Numbered from the stretch's first letter, positions 23,701 through 36,689 are shown. The stretch: 64,000 bases of DNA from Eucalyptus grandis (GCF_016545825.1 NC_052618.1:5447398-5511397), one strand, 5' to 3'. Numbers and translations: made by a program. Notes: generated by a model not told the origin, from the letters alone.

Positions 23701-26700
23701 ATAAGCTTGAATGTGGCACGCGGCTTACCTGGATGGCTGCAGGCACTCAAAAGGGCTAGAGCACCTGGGTAGCTACAGGTGTACAAAGCACTAGAATACT
23801 CGGATGAACACAAGTATTTAATGATATGATCTAGGACCACTCAGGCTGGTTCAAGTGCTAGAGAGCATACCTGGATGGCAGTGCCAAGCAAAGCAATGGA
23901 ATGCTTGAACAGCTGCTATATTATTTGGGGACAACTCGGGCAGGTTGAGTGTCATGAAAAGGAAGTACCTAGACAACGGTGGGTACTTGACGATATGGGG
24001 ATACCTAGACAGCAGTAGGTATTCCAAGAGATACTTAGTTAGTCACAAGTATTAATACTCTGGGGACAACTCGAATAGGTCGAGTGTTAGGAAAAGGGAG
24101 TATCCAAACGGTGGCCGGTACTCAAAGACAATGGAGATACCTAGACAACATTAAGCACCCAAATTCAAAGGACGACTCAAATAGGTTGAGTGCCAATAAG
24201 AGAGTACCTGGACAGTGATAGGTACCTTAAGACAAATGGGGATAGAGATATGCTTACTTGGCAATATCTCTGATCTCTAAGAGTATGTTTACTATTTGCA
24301 CAATATGCACACATGATTGTATATGCTGTAAATTCATGAGTTCAAATGAGATTTATGCATGATAATTTTGTCAGTTCTGCATCTTTTGATTTCCACTGGG
24401 GAAGATTTTGAAAGACAACCTTCATTTAGAATGTAGATGTCTTGAGCATGCTAGATGAGGGACTTTCAGTCTGAAAAGACTTTCCGCTCACTCTCATGGA
24501 AAAGGCTATCCTGACCATTGATGTAGGATTTATAAGGACCACACTATCTCACTATCATCATGTTAGCATGGGTCCGAGTATTCTCGCAAACAGTACGACT
24601 TTACCAATGTGAGAGGTCTTTGTTGAAACTGCGATGAAGTCTTGGTCAGCGGCTCATCGAAGGGGACCATCAAGGTCAAGGCTTATGAATGGAGTGTCGC
24701 ACGATTGTCTCCGGGTTTGCAAGTCAAGAATCCTGCGAAAAGAGATAGAGTAATCTTACTCATACTTCTTCGAGCGATGTTTATAGATATATGAAATCCT
24801 ACGTTAATTGAAGTGCCCTAGTTTGAAGAGACTTTTACAATGGGATGTAACGTAGACTTGGCTCACATGTAAGAGGGTGAGAGTTGGTGATTGTTTTGGC
24901 ATTTGTCACTAGTCTTTCTTGTCAGATGGAGGTTCTATGGACCACAACAAATTTTCTTTGCTGTATTTTTTACTAGGGGGCATTGGCCTTGCTTTTACCA
25001 GGCACGCTACTTTTTTCATGCCTCTATTTTTATTCTAGTTCTTCTTTTATGGGCATTGACCTTGCTCTTACCAGGTACACTGCTTTTTTATGCCCCTATT
25101 TTTTTCATTCTTGTCATTAGAGGAACTAGCCTAGGCAAGTTCAATCACGATACTGTTGTTAGACTCTTGAGTCTTTGTCTTCAGCTAGCGCTCCGAGCTA
25201 TGCTGTTTAAATGGTAGTAACTTCTGTTTTGCCTCCACGTGAGGGTGAAATTACAGACTCAATTGGGTTGTACAATGAATACAAGTGCGTAGAGAAAGAA
25301 TTACTCTTCATCATTCTAAGGCACTTAAATTAACGCGAGTGTTCATATGCAATAAAGACACCCGAAGATTGATGCAAGTGCGAGCAAGAAAATTTCTATC
25401 TCTCTTCTCACCTTGTGATGCTGCTTTGCTTTCGCTCTACCCCAATGTGGGGTGGTTCTTGACGAGGGTATGAGAGAAGCTTCACCAGTGTATGGGGCTT
25501 GATGGGGGTGAGCGATTGAATGCCTCTCACTATTTGGTTATCGTACCATTCGTGAGAGAACTCTTTACCCTGCAGCCATGGAATCTTTTGCACTCATCTC
25601 ACAAGTGTATAGATGGGGGGATTGTGTGTAGGATATGGCTTGCCTTTCATCATTCTGACGCGCCTCATCTAGCATGCTCAATTAATCTTGTATTCTTCAC
25701 TTAGCTATCTATTCTAATAATCCTTAATAGAATCAAAGATTTAGACAGACAAAATTGCCATGCAAAATTCACCTGGAAAAAGGCATGCGGCATTTTAAAT
25801 GTGATGGAGTTTGTACTCTCAGAACAAATGAATGGTGTTGGCTCAAAAAGTCCTTCTTAGTACCTTTAAGGGTCAACAGAATGGTGTTTCCAAATATGTT
25901 AGATTTTGAACATCAAAAAGATTATTTGCAAATGGGTGTCGATGATTGTCCCTATTGATTAGGGATATGACACATGAATGATCAGCCAAGGATTGGGAAT
26001 CTGATTGGGCATCTCTGCTTTTGCTCCTGCAGAAGAGAAGATGTACAAGCAGATCAATTAGTCTGGCCAAAATTAAACTGTGAGTTGAGGCTTGAAGATT
26101 TTCTATCATTTGCTTTGGCGATTACTCAGGACGCCATTTCGTTTAGGGGAGTTTGTCATGCCTCTCATTGATTTGTTATTTGTGTTTTTGACAGTCAGGT
26201 GAGCCTGCAACAAATAAGACATGCTTCTCACTGATTTGTTATCCTTGCTTTTGACAGTCAGGTGATCCTACAACAAACAAGAGGGAATGTATTAGTCATG
26301 AACTCTTTCAAGAGTCGAATAATTGGAATCGATACAACTTTACCCTTCACTGGTTTGCAGATGATTGGGTGAGCCTAAAGTGAGAGGGAGACATGAAGTC
26401 CTATGTCTCTTGCTTCGTTAGGTCAATTATTCTCTGAATTGACTCCTGGATGACACGTCCTTTTACACGAAGCCAGGTGAATTTGATGTGGGTCATTTCC
26501 ATGTACTAGCTTGGCCAATATTGATTTGCCAAACCATCAAATTTGGCTCTTGAATCCTGGTGCTTCCTGCCAATATGGGGAATATGTCAAAAGTGAATTC
26601 AAAGAGGGGGGAGTATTGGAAACGATACCAAATTACTCTTCTCCAAAGTTTGTATTTGCTGACTCCTAGGGATATTTGAATGTTGATGACAGCCTTTTTG

Positions 26701-27540
26701 TCTTGGCATAGTTTGACATTTCTTTCAATTGGCATTCCTCACTCATGGTCACGTATGCATGATTAATGTTTGTCGATTTATCTTCAACGCCATCATTCTA
26801 TGGAATTTTCTTCTGTCTTTGACTATATGACCATTAGCAACATTGGGCAAAGTTATGTACTTCAAGCTTCTATGGAATCTGAGATGGACAATCAAAACTT
26901 CAAATTCTCCGATGGAAATCACTTCTTGGGAGAGCATGTGTCTGGAGCACGAAGTGAGGTTTCTAGGTCCTAAGTCATCATTTGAGATAAGGGGCTAGAG
27001 ACTCGCCTCAACCGACTAGATTTTCTCCCGTGACGAGCCAATTCAAGAGGAGAAATTCTTTTTGTGCTTCTTGGCTTGTCAAAGCTGGAAATCACATTGA
27101 TGAAACCACATCATTTAGTTGCTCAGGCATGTTGTGGGGAAAAGATGTTGCTACGACTTGAGAAGGAGTTGGGCAAGAGCAATGTGGAGTGTACAGAGCT
27201 CTTTGGGAACGGCTTGATTTCAACCGTATGCCTGTACCTATTACGTCCTATTTTCGTTTCCTGTAAATAGAAGAGAAATGACATCATTTCCAAATTATAT
27301 TTAGAGAATAAGGCTTACCCTTTTTTGGTGTAGGATGATTCTTTCTATTTGCCCTTGTTTTCTTGGCAAGTGTCTTTGAATTTGGCGAGTTCACTTGATG
27401 CGCTTGCTTCAAATGCCCCCTGTCACACTAAGTCAAAGGGGACGGAATGATCTTCTGAGACATGAAGTGAGTGAGTCAGAAAGACAAACATGATTAAATT
27501 TATTATCTTGTTTTAACAAAAGCTTTTGGCTAGTGAAATA
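23701..27540 (-). other. 3' non-coding region of E1
   Basis: No protein domain is recognised in six frames. It matches E2 at 34,700-36,300 in patches (for example around 24,730-24,860 and 35,180-35,310; 24,980-25,090 and 35,540-35,585). A 62-bp direct duplication around GACAGTCAGGTGA lies at about 26,158-26,280. Open frames here are short and not shared with E2. This is where pol would stand in an autonomous element. Confidence 0.6.
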
Positions 27541-27577
27541 TTTTTTATTTTCAAAATACGTCTTTGGGGGAGAAAAA

Positions 27578-27672
27578 GCATGAGGAAGCCCAGCCCTCGA
27601 TTCTCCTTGGATGATATTTTCTTTTCATGGTTGGATAACATCACCAGGCTGGTTTGGAGTACCGCCTCATGC
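27578..27672 (-). other. Conserved hairpin-closed segment of E1 (intron-like)
   Basis: This ~95-bp block matches 40,191-40,288 of E2. It is closed by GCATGAGG (27,578-27,585) and its exact complement CCTCATGC (27,665-27,672). In E2 the closing pair is GCATGATG/CATCATGC, so both sides changed together. In E2 the block lies in the spacer between protease and RT, and here it follows the second Gag. Confidence 0.7.
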
Positions 27673-27854
27673 TCTTAAAAAAAAATATTATAACAGTACA
27701 ATAGAGTACTTGGAATAGAAAATACAACAGTAGCACACTAGACAAGATAAGAAACATGAAATTATAAAAACAAGTAAAATCCATGAAAACTCCTATGTAA
27801 GGGAGTGCTTTGATAGTGTTGGTTCTGAAATCAAGCGCCTTTGAGTTCCTCGCC

Positions 27855-28464
27855 TCCAGTAGACTAGAAGTATTCGCATGAGAGGACCACTTCATTGAAG
27901 CTATGGAAATGCAACCCATGCAACCAACAACGATGCTTGTAAGGTAAAGCCCCTATGAATAGCTTTATCATTTCTTCTTCGGCCAGCTGAGGGTAAGTTT
28001 GCATCATAAAATCCTCCCACCTCCTTGCATATGCTCGGAAACCCTCCATTGGTCTTCTTCTGAAGTGAACTAAGTTCTGACAAGGTGCTTCAGTCCCAAT
28101 CTGGCTTTAATACTGAAGCATGAATGCAGAAGACAGCTCATTCCAATCTCTCATGAGGTAGATATCTGCTGTGATGAACCATTGTAATGCAGATCCCGTA
28201 AGACTTTCTTGGAATGCCTGAGTTGTGAATGACATCGGGCCGTAGTACCGACTCATTTTAGCGTGGAGGTACTGCAAATGAGCCACGGGGCAAGTTGTGC
28301 CATTATACTTACGGAGATTAGGTATCCACATCTCTCCAGGGGTCATGATCCTATGAACGCAAGACGGGCTTGATGTATCCTTGTTAGGCCACTGGTTTTC
28401 CCAGTGCATATTTGTTGTAGTGGTGAATTTTTCTGTTTCAGGGAAGTTGGACTCTACCGAGATT
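27855..28464 (-). pseudogene. E1 second Gag module (Gag2)
   Basis: It contains a retrotransposon Gag capsid region: YNGTTCPVAHLQYLHAKM, then SLTGSALQWFITADI, DWNELSSAF and, further on, FRAYARRWEDF..EMIKLFIGALPY. These match the E2 Gag in order. One in-frame stop (TAA at 28,107-28,109) breaks it and the frame ends at ..VVLSCEYF. No zinc knuckle is seen after it. E2 inserted directly 5' of this module at 28,465-28,469. Reading across the empty site, the frame continues from the acidic region at 49,296-49,685. Confidence 0.8.
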
Positions 28465-28469
28465 ACCCC
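28465..28469. repeat. Target-site duplication of E2 (left copy)
   Basis: ACCCC, identical to 49,291-49,295, directly flanks both ends of E2. This proves that the element is complete and was inserted as a unit. Confidence 0.92.
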
Positions 28470-31400
28470 TGTCGCGACCTCCTCGAAGCAGGTTGGACCA
28501 CCTAAGGGTTCGGCTAATGGATTGTTAAGCCTAGACTTAACTCGGGCTCTCCCAAGCCCATACCAATTCGCGACTTAGGTTCAAGTTCTTAATATGCAAA
28601 TGATTTTTATCATGGAGTCGCCACTAATCTATTTTGGGTGGGTCGATTAGAAACCCAAGTAAAGTAATGGGAGAATTACTTCACTCCTACGAACCAGAGA
28701 TTAAATGAGTTCGGGGACTTGATTACGCTAGATTTCTCTAACGCCCTTTCGGTACCTTTTCCTTTTTTATTTGAAAAAATATTTTGCAGGCAGCTTGAAT
28801 TGATTTTAATTTATCCTCCTAACATGTGAGGTGATCATGCGGATGCGCAAACCACCAATTTAACACCCAAGAAAGCGATGAATAAATTGCAGGGACTTAC
28901 CTCATAGCAACGAAGCATCTCGCATTGTTAGATCAGAATTCACATCAATGAGACCTAGATATGATTTCTAATTAACAGGCAATTTCCCTTTTTTTTTGTT
29001 TTTACTTATTTAATGAGAATCATGCAATATGCAATGCATGCTACTAATCTAACATGGAATGGCATGACAATGTTTTCTAAACTACATGATGTGAGTAAAA
29101 TATTTTTTTTTTTTTTTAATGTGTTTTCTTAATGAACATGCAAAATGGCCTGAATTAAATGACGGGCAATTTCTAATTACATGCTATCTCTTCTAAAACA
29201 TGCATTTTTTAAAAGAAAGCCTATTATGCAACCTACAAAAAACTAGCATCCTAAATTAATTAATTTTTCTTGGGATTTTTTTTGTAAAAATTTGAAATCA
29301 AAAATCCTATTCTAAAATGACACATGCAATTCTTAAGAAAAACTAATATCCTAAATTGAATGCATTTTTTTTTTATTTTTTAAAAACGAAATAACTAAGT
29401 ATGGTAACCCTAGCCCTAATCTAACTTGCATTTTTTAAATTTTTTATGCAAAATATCCAATTCAATCAAGATAAGATTCATACCCAAAATTGACGAACCA
29501 TATCTCGCGCATGAGATCGGGTTGGTCAATTTTAAATTAAATCGCGAATCGAATCTCGGGCATGAGATTGGATTGTCGATTTTTGTACGAGATTGTGAGT
29601 CAAATTTCGGGCGCGAAAATCAGACTCCTAATCCCTAGTTTGAGGGGTTATTTTACATTGGAATTTCAATCATACGCTAATGAATAATAACGCTAAAAAA
29701 ACTATATAAAAACAAACTACAAACTATATAACAAAAAGATAAAATAAAATAACATAACTACCTAATGTCCCCTTTTGTTTTTTTTCTTTTCTTTTCCCAC
29801 GATAGGCTTGGGCTCGTGCGGCTTTTGGTGGGGGTCACCGTCGGAATGGGTGTAGTCGTCGGAGCTCAAGCAAGGGCGGACCGGCGGCATTGGCAGCAGC
29901 GGACTCGAGCGAAACAGGCGGCGGCACTCGGACGGAAGTCTCGGGTGAGACTCGGATCTGGGCAGCGGCTTCGTCGAGCGGAGAGAGTCACCGGCTAGCG
30001 GAGGCGGCGCGGCGGTCAGCAGCATGGGTCGTGTTGCCGGCGCGGTGGTGCTCGGAGAAAGGCGAGCAAGGTGGTCGTCGGCCCGGGTCGCAGCGAGGAG
30101 ACGGAGGCGCCGCAGCCAGAGGATCGAGCGGCTCGGGGGCGGGATTCGCGTCTACTCGGGCTCGGGCGAAGGGGGAGAGGCGGAGTGGTGGTGGATGCTG
30201 GTTGTCGTGGACGGTGCGAGCTCGGCGGCCGCGTCGGAGCTCGGGCGAGGGGACCAGCGGGGGCGGGAGGCAACGGCCGCGGCGTGCAAATGCGGCGGGG
30301 CGGAGCAGCGTTGGGACGCCGGGCGGGAGTGCAGTGCGGGCAGCGGGCGTGAGGCCGCGGTGTCGCGAGGGACCGAGCGGCGGTGGAGAGCAATGGCGTC
30401 GTGGCGGGTCGCGAGTGTGCGGGCGCGGCAACAACGGGGGACGGTGGTGCTTTGCGGCGAAGGAGCTGGGGCGCGGTGATGGGTGCTCGCGGCGTCGGGC
30501 GGTGGTGCGTGGCGCGGGCTGCGCGGGTGGTCGGCGGGTAGGGCGACGCGAATGGTGGCGGAGGGTTGTCGCGACCACAACGGGGGCGACGAGGGGCGTG
30601 CGAGCTCGTGGGTGGTGCTCGCACGAGGGCGGCCGGCGGTGCGGTGGCTCGGCTGCTGGTGCACCCGGCGAGTGCAGCGGTGGCGCGGGCGGAGTAGCGG
30701 GGTGGAAATCCAGCAGCGAAGAACTCCCGGAGAAGATGAACAGAGGGGTCTTGTCTTTGCGCGGAAGAAGAAGACTTTTTTTCCCCTCTCTCTTTCCCCG
30801 TCTTCGCCTCTCGCCGTCTCTCTCTGTTTTTTTTTATGTCTTTTTTCCTCTTGAATCTCCTCCCCGACTTCATATTTTCTTTTTTTTGGTTTTTCTCTCG
30901 ACACACTCCCTTCCCTTCAGTCGTCTAATCGAAAGAGAAGCCTTTCACAATGAAATTTTTTCTTTTTCGCCCTCCCCTTGACGCGCTTCTTGTGGTCTTA
31001 TTTATAGGCCGTCCATTGCCTCTTGAAGATAGCCAACTTTATTGTGACAAGATGCAGCCGCAACTTTTCCAGAATTTAAGCTGAACTTTGCCCTTTTTTA
31101 ATCTTCTCTAGTCCTTTCTTTCGGCCACCACTCCGCTCTTCCGCGGGGAAATCTTCTTGCAGGCACACAGCAAGGATTTTTTACGCCCCCCATTTCGTGC
31201 GTGTATGTGCATGCATTAATGAGGAGGTTTCTTCTTCAGTGAATTTTCATTGCGCCATCAAAGCTGACATATTATATAATATTATGGGCATATTATAATA
31301 ATACAATATGGGCATATTATATAATATATTATGGGCTGCTTTTGCTTCTTTGAAGATTTCTCCTCTTTTTTTCTATGCGTGTTCATGTGCATGACCAATG

Positions 31401-31601
31401 GACGAAAGAGGGACCATCCTTTTGTGCATGCAATCGACCGCGAACCCCTGCTTCTTGTTGTCCTCTTAGTACCGATGCAAATGCAACTACATGAAATGCA
31501 ATTTTGCTATTATTATTATTTTTTTTTAGGAGTTAAAGATTAATCCCTAATTTTCTATGCAATTAATTACTAAATGATTAGTCAAAATTTAGGTGTCAAC
31601 A
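28470..31601 (-). repeat. 3' LTR of E2 (3,132 bp)
   Basis: On the plus strand it runs TGTCGCGACC.. to ..GGTGTCAACA. It has a GC-rich block at 29,880-30,720 with long but meaningless open frames on both strands, and a TATA box (TATAAATA on the minus strand) at 30,999-31,006. It is about 350 bp shorter than the 5' LTR, mainly through a deletion matching about 46,480-46,870. Confidence 0.9.
30999..31006 (-). promoter_or_regulatory. TATA box of the E2 3' LTR
   Basis: TATAAATA in the minus orientation, about 600 bp from the outer U3 end. The same box is at 48,766-48,773 in the 5' LTR. Transcription starting some 30 bp beyond it would give a leader of nearly 3 kb within the 5' LTR. Confidence 0.6.
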
Positions 31602-31614
31602 GCTGCCCCTCTTT
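31602..31614 (-). promoter_or_regulatory. Polypurine tract of E2
   Basis: AAAGAGGGGCAGC on the minus strand, directly before the 3' LTR start. It primes plus-strand synthesis in intact LTR elements. Confidence 0.8.
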
Positions 31615-31883
31615 GAAGGTGAGCTCGCAGAGGTTGCATTCAAAGACAATATGATACCTAAATTTTGACCATGAACATGCAATGGATGATATTTTGGCGG
31701 GACTATGGATCCTTTTTTTTTTTTTTTTTTGTTTTTTTTGTTTTTTTTTTTTTTTTTTTTTTTTTGAAATGCAATTTATATGATGCATGGAAATGCTAAT
31801 GCCAGTGATAAAAGGAACTTACCTGGAATAACTTACCTTCGGGGAGGGTAGAGTAACTCGAGATAGTTGGTGTTACATGTCCA

Positions 31884-32031
31884 GGACCCGTACCATTCTA
31901 CGGTCGCCTAGAATAGTAACATGACTTTACAAAGAGATGTCAAGAATGCTTTCCCGGGACCCGTACCATTCTACGGTCGCCCGATAGCATTGCTTGGTTG
32001 TGTCTAGGACCCGTACCATTCTACGGTTGCC
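31884..32031 (-). repeat. Hairpin minisatellite of E2, three copies
   Basis: Copies lie at 31,884-31,908, 31,957-31,981 and 32,007-32,031. The core is CCGTA-CCATTC-TACGG. On the element RNA the stem is seven pairs with one bulged G and a 6-base loop. It is the same motif as E1 22,040-22,465 but with the two inner A/T pairs partly swapped while pairing is kept. Confidence 0.8.
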
Positions 32032-32039
32032 TAAACGAG

Positions 32040-34510
32040 GAAAATTTTTTAAGACATCCAGATCCAGCTGAGATGTCAAGTTTAATGAAGAGTTTTGAGA
32101 CATCTAGATCAAGAATGTCTTTTGGGAACTTAACAATAGACACTCAATGTTAGGTGAGATGAATATTGGATTAAGAGGGTTCGAAATACCTAGATCCATA
32201 CTAAGGTATAACGAAAGATCAAAAACATTCACATCAGTGAAATGTTTAATGAAGAGTTTTGAGACATCCAGATCTAAGGCGAGATGTCAAGAATTTTGGG
32301 ACTTAACCAATAAACACTCAATGTTAGGTGAGATGAATATTGGATTAAGAAGATTCGAAATACCTAGATCCAAACTAAGGTATAACGAAAAAGATCGAAA
32401 AACATTCACATCCAGTGAAATGTTTAACGAAGAATTTTGAGACATCCGATCCAGATCGAGATGTCAAGAATTTTGGGACTTAACCAATAGACACTCAATG
32501 TTAGGTGAGATGAATATTGGATTAAGAAGATTCAAAATACCTAGATCCAGACTAAGGTATAACGAAAAGATCGAAAAACATTCACATCCAAAGTGAAATG
32601 TTTAACGAAGAGTTTTGAGACATCCCGAGATCCGACTAAGATGTCAAGAATTTTGGGACTTAACCAATAGACACTCAATGTTAGGTGAGATGAATATTGG
32701 ATTAAGAAGATTCGAAATACCTAGATCCCAATAAACACTCAATGTTAGGTGAGATGAATATCTAAGGTATAACGAAAAGATAATCGAAAAACATTCACAT
32801 CCAAAGTGAAATGTTTAACGAAAAGTTTTGAGACATCCAAATCCAGACTGAGATGTCAAGTATTTTGGGGCTTAACCAATAGACACTCAATGTTAGGTGA
32901 GATGAATATTGGATTAAGAAGATTCGAAATACCTAGATCCGAGACTAAGGTATAACGAAAAAGATCGAAAACATTCACATCCAAAGTGAAATGTTTAACG
33001 AAGAGTTTTGAGACATCCAGATCCAGACTGAGATGTCAAGAATTTTGGGACTTAACCAATAGACACTCAATGTTAGGTGAGATGAATATTGGATTAAGAA
33101 GATTCGAAATACCTAGATCCAGACTAAGGTATAACGAAAAAGATCGAAAAACATTCACATCCAAAGTGAAATGTTTAACGAAGAATTTTGAGACATCCAG
33201 ATCCGGGCGAGATGTCAAGAGTTTTGGGGCTTAACCAATAGACACTCAATGTTAGGTGAGATGAATATTGGATTAAGAAGATTCGAAATACCTAGATCCA
33301 GACTAAGGTATAACGAAAAAGATCGAAAAACATTCACATCCAGAGTGAAATGTTTAACGAAGAGTTTTGAGACATCCAAATCCAGATTGAGATGTCAAGA
33401 ATTTTGGAACTTAACCAATAAACACTCAATGTTAGGTGAGATGAATATCGGATTAAGATGATTCGAAATACCTAGATCCGAGACTAAGGTATAACGAAAA
33501 AGATCGAAAAACATTCACATCCAAAGTGAAATGTTTAACGAAAAGTTTTGAGACATCCAGATCATCCCAATAGACACTCAATGTTATCCGAGATGTCAAG
33601 AATTTTGGGACTTAACCAATAGACACTCAATGTTAGGTGAGATGAATATTGGATTAAGAAGATTCGAAATACCTAGATCCAGACTAAGGTATAATGAAAA
33701 AGATCGAAAAACATTCACATCCAGAGTGAAATGTTTAACGAAGAGTTTTGAGACATTCAGATCCAGACATCAAATCAAGCAGATGTCAAGAATTTTGATT
33801 AACCATAATGTTAGGTGAGATGAATATTGGATCGAGATGTCAAGAATTTTGGGACTTAACCAATAGACACTCAATGTTAGGTGAGATGAATATTGGATTA
33901 AGAAGATTCGAAATACCTAGATCCAATGAGGTATAACGAAAAGATCGAAAAACATTCACATCAGTGAAATGATGAACATATTGGCTTGAGATGTCAAGAA
34001 TTTTGACTTAACCAATAGACACTCAATGTTAGGTGAGATGAATATGGGATTAAGAAGATCTGAAATACCTAGATCCGAGACCTAGATCCATCCGCCGGGC
34101 CGAGATGTCAAGAATTTTGGGACTTAACCAATAGACACTCAATGTTAGGTGAGATGAATAAATACCTAGATCCAGACTAAGGTATAACGAAAAGATTGAA
34201 AAACATTCACATCCAGAGTGAAATGTTTAACGAAGAGTTTTGAGACATCCAGAAAGATGTCAAGAATTTTGGGACTTAACCAATAGACACTCGAGTGAAA
34301 TGTTTAACGAAGAGTTTTGAGACATCCGGATCCGTGAGAGATGTCAAGAATTTTGGGATTTAACCAATAGACACTCAATGTTAGGTGAGATGAATATTGG
34401 ATTAAGAAGATTCAAATACCTAGATCCAGACTAAGGTATAACGAAAAGATCGATCGGAAAGCATTCACATCCAGTGAAATGCTTAACAACGAGTTTTGAG
34501 ACATATATCA
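32040..34510. repeat. 179-bp tandem array inside E2, about 13 copies
   Basis: The marker ACACTCAATGTTAGGTGAG recurs near 32,136, 32,313, 32,490, 32,669, 32,882, 33,062, 33,241, 33,422, 33,623 and onward, mostly 177-180 bp apart. Units in the middle (about 32,720, 33,560 and 33,770-34,300) are truncated or scrambled. Open frames of 60-100 codons here just repeat the unit. The array lies between integrase and the polypurine tract. Confidence 0.92.
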
Positions 34511-36350
34511 AGAATTTGGGAATACCTAGGACAAACAAACATGGGATATTCGTGAGGTCACTTACCTCTTGGTAGACAGAAATTTTGGAACGTCGAGGAT
34601 GTATTTCAAATATTCATGGAGGTTTCTCACCTCGAGGCTTCTGAAAGGAAACATAAATGTCAAGAGCTCTTGGGTCTTCAAGGAAACATTACCTGTCAGA
34701 CATGATTAGAGCAAAAATACATGCATTTGCCAAAGAAGTAAGCAATTCAGCACACTCCAAAATCCACTGAAGCTTTTATCCATTCCATCAAGATTTATGC
34801 ATGATGGTTTTACCATATTTACACCACCAAATTCCCATGGGGAGAATCATCGTTTAAGACAATTTTCACTCCTGACATGGTTTTCAAGAATACCAAATGA
34901 GAGACTTTCAGTTAAAAAGGACTTTCACTCACTCTCATTAAGAAGGTTGTTTTGTCCCAACCATTAATGTGGGATCACAGGAATCACTCCATCTTATCAT
35001 CATCATCATGTCGACAAGGGTTCGAGTATTCTTGCAAGCGGTACGACCTTATCAATCTGAGAGGTCTTTATCAGGACTGTAATGTAGGCTTGGTCAATGG
35101 CTCAACAAAGTGGGACTCTTCGAGTCAAGGCTAATGAAAGAACAATACTTCGCAATCATCTTCGGGTTTACAAGTCAAGGAACCTGCGAAATGAGATAGA
35201 AATGGTCTTGCTCGCACTTCTTCGAGCGATGCTTTTAAGCATATGAATTCCTACGTTAATTTCGGTGCCCTAATCTGAAGAGACTTTGTAAGGGACGTAA
35301 CGTAGGTTAAGTTCATGGGTTGAGAAGTGAATGGATCATTAGGCTCAAAATGTGTATAGGGGGATGAGAATTGGTGATCATCTTGGCATTGTCACCGGTC
35401 TTCTTTTTCACCATTGGGATTTTCCTCATAGGTACTATAAAAACTTGGCATTTGAGTTCTTTGAGTACCACTCCATTGGGAATACACCCTTTTACAATTG
35501 ATAATCATTTATCTTGACTCTTTCTTTCATTTTCTATGGGCATTGGCCTTGCTTTTACCAGGCACACTACTTTTTCATGCCCCTTTTTGAATAACCACGT
35601 AATGCTTTACATTTGGGTTCTTGAAGAGTTTTCATTTTTTGTCGGCACTCGGGATTCTACTGCTTGAACATTTGCCTTTTGCCTTGCCCCAGTGTGGGGG
35701 ACGATCACCAATTGGGTTTAAATAAAACGAATTTATAGGCTCAAGGGGCTACTCAATGGATAAAGTGTGTAGGATAGAGAAAGAACTGCTCTTCATCATC
35801 CTAAGGCACTTAAATTACCGTATGAATTCAATGTAATAGCAATACCTGAAGATTGATGCAAGTGAGAGCAAGAATATTCCTATCAAATTCCTCACCTCAT
35901 GATGTCGTCTTACCTCAAGCTTGCCCCAATGTGGGGTGGTTCTTGACAAGGGTAATTTAAAAATTATTCACGTGTGTGGGCTCAAAAGGGTTTAAACAAT
36001 GGATGATCATGTAGTGTTTGGGATAGAGAATGAACCGCCTCTCATCATTTCGATCATCGTACCTTTCGCGAGAAAACTCTTTACCTTAGAAACATGGAAT
36101 TTCCTACACTCATCTCACCAGTATATGAGCAAGGGACTGTGTATAGGATAAGGCTTGCCTTTCATCATCCTGACATGTCTCATTTAGCATGTTCAATTCA
36201 TTCCACATCATTCATTAACTTGATCGATGGTGACAATCCTCAGTGGAATTGGTAATTAAACAAGTAAAACTATCACGCAAAATTCTCCTTTGAAAGGTCA
36301 CAAGTACTTCATGAACTCATCAGCTTTGAACACAAAGAGTTTGCAGCTCA
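34511..36350 (-). other. 3' non-coding region of E2
   Basis: No domains are recognised. It shares patches with E1 23,700-27,500. It contains a duplicated paragraph-like segment ending in ..CTTGCCCCAATGTGGGG..GACGATCACC at about 35,690-35,710 and again at about 35,920-35,950. Confidence 0.6.
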
Positions 36351-36374
36351 AAAAAGAAAAAAAGGATTGGTAAA

Positions 36375-36385
36375 AAAAAAAAAAA

Positions 36386-36418
<33 letters not shown>

Positions 36419-36530
36419 GTTTTTTGCAAACTTTTTGCCATTTCCAGGGATCGAACCCTGGTCGTTCTCGGACCCTTTCATTCCCCATGCCACCAGGCCG
36501 AGGCGCTGGTGGTGTCCTCAGGGCATTTCC
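36375..36530 (-). mobile_element. tRNA-derived SINE-like insert
   Basis: On the minus strand there is a tRNA-like head with an A-box-like stretch (GGCCTGGTGGCATGG, about 36,485-36,499) and a perfect B box GGTTCGATCCC (about 36,446-36,456) between complementary arms CCAGG and CCTGG. It is followed by AAATGGCAAAAAGTTTGC and a long A tract. This is the layout of a pol III SINE. The right edge and duplication are uncertain because the tail runs into a T tract (36,372-36,418 is A/T only). It cannot be a normal tRNA gene, since no acceptor stem closes the head. Confidence 0.55.
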
Positions 36531-36689
36531 TTTTTTATTTAATTGAACTGACACTAGGTCAACACGTCTGATATACCGAATCAAATGAATTCGATATGTG
36601 TATGGAATATGGCCTACTTCTCATCTCATTCAATCCATTCCCACACAATTCAACGAAGAAATGAGTACCTTCAATTCAAACAAATTCTT

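Noticed and set aside
29890..30981. Long open frames (up to 363 codons) on both strands in the GC-rich part of the E2 LTR, also at 47,476-48,517
   Set aside because: Low stop-codon frequency in GC-rich DNA explains them. They occur in several frames on both strands, have biased Arg/Gly/Ala/Pro composition, and the two LTR copies do not keep the same frames.
32147..33818. Several 60-100 codon frames with near-identical products
   Set aside because: They repeat the 179-bp unit and have no domain. They are not a gene family.
36430..36520. A tRNA gene on the minus strand
   Set aside because: The T arm and B box are good, but no acceptor stem, anticodon arm or proper D arm can be drawn, and a poly(A) tail follows. 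A SINE head fits better.
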